From positions 1 to 64,000 of the forward strand of contig JALHNT010000005.1 in NCBI GenBank assembly GCA_022843385.1: DNA of 64,000 nucleotides, in the 5' to 3' direction. The notes below the pieces were generated by a model. That model ran no database searches. It worked only from the letters and a program-made list of their open reading frames with translations, and was not told where the DNA came from. Positions 62,380 to 64,000 of the stretch are shown here, in pieces. Source of the DNA: Anaerolineae bacterium (GTDB lineage Bacteria; Chloroflexota; Anaerolineae; Aggregatilineales; Phototrophicaceae). The position numbers were made by a program, and so were the translations under genes. The first letter of the stretch is position 1; the number at the start of each line of letters is the position of its first letter.

Positions 62380-62441
62380 GGACGTGCCGTTGCACGTCCC
62401 TACGAAGTGCCTGCCGTGTAGGGACACCCAATGGGGTGTCC
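62380..62441. repeat. REP/BIME-like hairpin pair in a 449-base gap
   Basis: GGACGTGC/GCACGTCC (62380-62399) and GGACACCC/GGGTGTCC (62422-62441) form two perfect hairpins joined by inverted CCCTAC and GTAGGG flanks. This matches the GTAGGG palindrome at 171-198 in its edges. The rest of the gap 62247-62620 shows no gene. Confidence 0.65.
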
Positions 62442-62620
62442 GCGTGGCCGCCATCACGGATAGGTGAATAGATACGGCGGGCATTCAATCGGTTTCTCTG
62501 ATCTTGCGATAAGTTCCCCCATCAAGCGTCGAGTCTACTCGAATGCAGTGACCGCGATCAATGACCATTTGGTTTCAGACGGGGCTGATGCATGTAGTGC
62601 GTCCGGGTGTCATTCACCCC

Positions 62621-62648
62621 TTGACACCGACCAGCTAGACGGTATACT
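62621..62648 (+). promoter_or_regulatory. Sigma-70 promoter of the TetR-GAP pair
   Basis: TTGACA (62621-62626), a 16-base spacer and TATACT (62643-62648) make the best promoter in the window. The start would fall near 62655, inside or just before the operator at 62660, and 40 bases before the TetR ATG. Confidence 0.85.
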
Positions 62649-62659
62649 GAGGATATAAC

Positions 62660-62681
62660 ATAAACCGTCTGGACGGTTTAT
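62660..62681. promoter_or_regulatory. TetR operator, perfect palindrome
   Basis: ATAAACCGTC and its exact inverse GACGGTTTAT flank the two bases TG. The site follows the -10 box by 11 bases and covers the expected transcription start, so binding of the TetR protein would block its own transcription. AGACGG just before the -10 box (62637-62642) may be a further half-site. Confidence 0.85.
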
Positions 62682-62695
62682 CATCAGGAGCAGGA

Positions 62696-63253
62696 ATGAA
62701 CAGTAAACAACAGGCCGCGGCGCAAACCCGTGCCCATCTGGTGGAGGCGGCGCTCGCCACCTTGCGCCAGCACGGAGCCAGCAATCTGACGCTGGACGCA
62801 GTGGCGAAAGCCAGCGGAGTCAGCAAGGGCGGGCTGCTGCATCATTTCCCCAACAAGGAAGCGCTGATGGATGCGCTGCTGCGGCAGCTCTTCACCGATT
62901 TTGAGCAGCAGGTACAAGCCTGTTATGAACAGGAAGCCGCAGGAAACGGGCGCTGGCTGCGGGCGTATATCCGCGCCACTTTCGAGGAGGATGAGGCGCT
63001 GCCGCTGGATTTGCTGCTGCTGTTGTTCGCCTCGATCAGCGAACATCCCAACCTGCTGCGGCTGGTGCAGGATGACCATCAGATGTGGCAGGAACGGCTG
63101 CTGAGCGACGGGCTGCCAGCGGCGCGGGTGCGGGTCATCCGCATGGCGACCGACTCGTACTGGCAGGAACGGCTGATCGGCGTGGAAGCCAGCGATTCCG
63201 ATGAACGAGGTGCTTTGCTGAATGAACTGCTGCACTGGCTGGAGGCACGCTGA
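62696..63253 (+). CDS. TetR-family transcriptional regulator
   Basis: A 185-residue TetR repressor. The HTH region is at about residues 14-60 (LVEAALATLRQHGASNLTLDAVAKASGVSKGGLLHHFPNKEAL), with the GGLLHHF form common in regulators of membrane exporters. Ligand domain of helices follows (ATFEEDEALPLDLLLLLFASISEHPNLLRLV). CAGGAGCAGG lies just before the ATG. It overlaps the next gene by one base (TGATG) and shares its promoter/operator. Confidence 0.93.
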   Translation: MNSKQQAAAQTRAHLVEAALATLRQHGASNLTLDAVAKASGVSKGGLLHHFPNKEALMDALLRQLFTDFEQQVQACYEQEAAGNGRWLRAYIRATFEEDEALPLDLLLLLFASISEHPNLLRLVQDDHQMWQERLLSDGLPAARVRVIRMATDSYWQERLIGVEASDSDERGALLNELLHWLEAR

Positions 63254-63930
63254 TGACTGGTACACTGTTGTTGTCGATTGTCGGGATCGGGCTGGTGGAC
63301 AGCATCAATCCGTCGTTGTTCATCGCCCAGTTGTATCTGCTGACGACGGTGCGCCCGGTGCCGCGCGTGCTGAGTTACATCGCTGGCGGGGTGCTGGCCT
63401 ACTTCATCGGCGGCGTGCTGATCCTGACCGGGGCGCGGGCTGTCATCAGTGACGGGCTGGCGCAGGCCTCGCCGACGCTGCTGTATGGGCTGCAACTGGC
63501 GCTGGGGCTGCTTTTTCTAGGGTTCGGCTTGTGGCTGAAGACCGACGCGCCGCTGGGCGAAGCGCGCAAGCCGCGGTCGCTGACGCTGTGGGCCAGCTTC
63601 GTGCTGGGTATCGTGGTGATCGGTAACGAGGTGACGACGGCCCTGCCCTACTTCGTCGCTATCGAGCAGATCGCCCAGGCGCAGATGGCGCTGCCGGAGA
63701 ACCTGCTGGCGCTGGTGATCTATAATCTGGTGTTCAGCCTGCCGCTGTTCGCCTTCCTGCTGATCTTCGTGCTGTTCCGCCAGCAGTGGGCGGGGATCAT
63801 CGAGCGCATCAATCAAGGGGTGCAGCGCTGGATGCCGCGCATCATGAAGTGGCTGGCGATTGTGTTCGGCGCGGGATTGGCGCTCAACGCAGCCGTCTAT
63901 CTGCTGACGGGTACAGCGCTCCTTGGCTGA
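63253..63930 (+). CDS. GAP/SfLAP-like membrane protein of the LysE/cadmium-exporter fold
   Basis: A 225-residue protein with six hydrophobic helices. The start SIVGIGLVDSINPSLFIAQLYLL has the D-x-INPS motif of the GAP (sulfolipid-addressing) / LysE-related transporters, repeated in the second half at FVLGIVVIGNEVTTALPYFVAIEQI. Such proteins are proposed exporters of small molecules or lipids. It is coupled to the TetR gene and, by the operator, is probably induced by a TetR ligand that is also its substrate. Confidence 0.8.
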   Translation: MTGTLLLSIVGIGLVDSINPSLFIAQLYLLTTVRPVPRVLSYIAGGVLAYFIGGVLILTGARAVISDGLAQASPTLLYGLQLALGLLFLGFGLWLKTDAPLGEARKPRSLTLWASFVLGIVVIGNEVTTALPYFVAIEQIAQAQMALPENLLALVIYNLVFSLPLFAFLLIFVLFRQQWAGIIERINQGVQRWMPRIMKWLAIVFGAGLALNAAVYLLTGTALLG

Positions 63931-64000
63931 TCCGTCACAGACCACGAGTCCATCAAACCAAGGCTGTTCCAGGGAAACAATGCTCCCATAGATTGGCGTG

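Overview
The window is a gene-dense bacterial chromosome segment with GC that I judge by eye to be in the high fifties. It holds about 60 protein genes, one tRNA (Pro, anticodon CGG), no rRNA and no CRISPR array. The mix of secreted beta-propeller, fasciclin and COG4315-type repeat proteins, a TIR-start/TPR protein, serine-threonine-rich TPM protein, GH127/GH4 sugar enzymes and dispersed GTAGGG palindromes suggests a Chloroflexota (Anaerolineae-like) organism. That is an inference; a phylogeny of UvrC or GlgB would settle it.

Layout. 1-1.1 kb is a composite tandem-repeat region (copy A, inverted). 1.1-6.7 kb carries a secreted hydrolase, a GH4 glycosidase with a DfsB-like protein, an MFS exporter and a GNAT. 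6.7-13 kb is the most distinctive operon: ArsR regulator, octaheme cytochrome of the tetrathionate reductase (OTR) family, a heptaheme cytochrome fused to a membrane cytochrome b, a split YeeE/YedE thiosulfate-type transporter, and a rhodanese-like domain lacking its catalytic cysteine. 13-20 kb has a ThuA protein, a three-gene surface-glycan cluster, an esterase and an HtrA lipoprotein. 20.9-23.5 kb is an FHA - ECF sigma - zinc-finger anti-sigma - thioredoxin reductase operon that resembles the SigR/RsrA/Trx disulfide-stress logic of actinobacteria. 23.5-36 kb is mixed housekeeping, transport, peptidase, receiver-domain and fasciclin genes around the tRNA. 36-40.5 kb is an operon of three tandem membrane-anchored PD40 propellers, a formamidase and a 2Fe-2S ferredoxin. 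40.6-43.2 kb is a divergent GNAT / TetR-MFS pair.

43.2-44 kb is repeat copy B, followed by small stress proteins (CsbD, lmo0937-like, YflT-like). 46.7-59.1 kb has GH127, a MITE-like element, FKBP, glycogen branching enzyme, NfeD-slipin, an M24 peptidase, uvrC and a secreted three-repeat protein. 59.3-59.85 kb is repeat copy C, directly upstream of a gene whose TIR domain is cut to about 24 residues and joined to a membrane segment and 14 TPRs. The window ends with a small exporter-like membrane protein and an autoregulated TetR-GAP pair with a clear sigma-70 promoter and palindromic operator.

The best candidates for something new are the sulfur-oxyanion respiration/transport operon, the sigma/anti-sigma/TrxB module with an extra cysteine cluster, and the three-copy composite repeat with a conserved non-tandem GGTTA-rich core.
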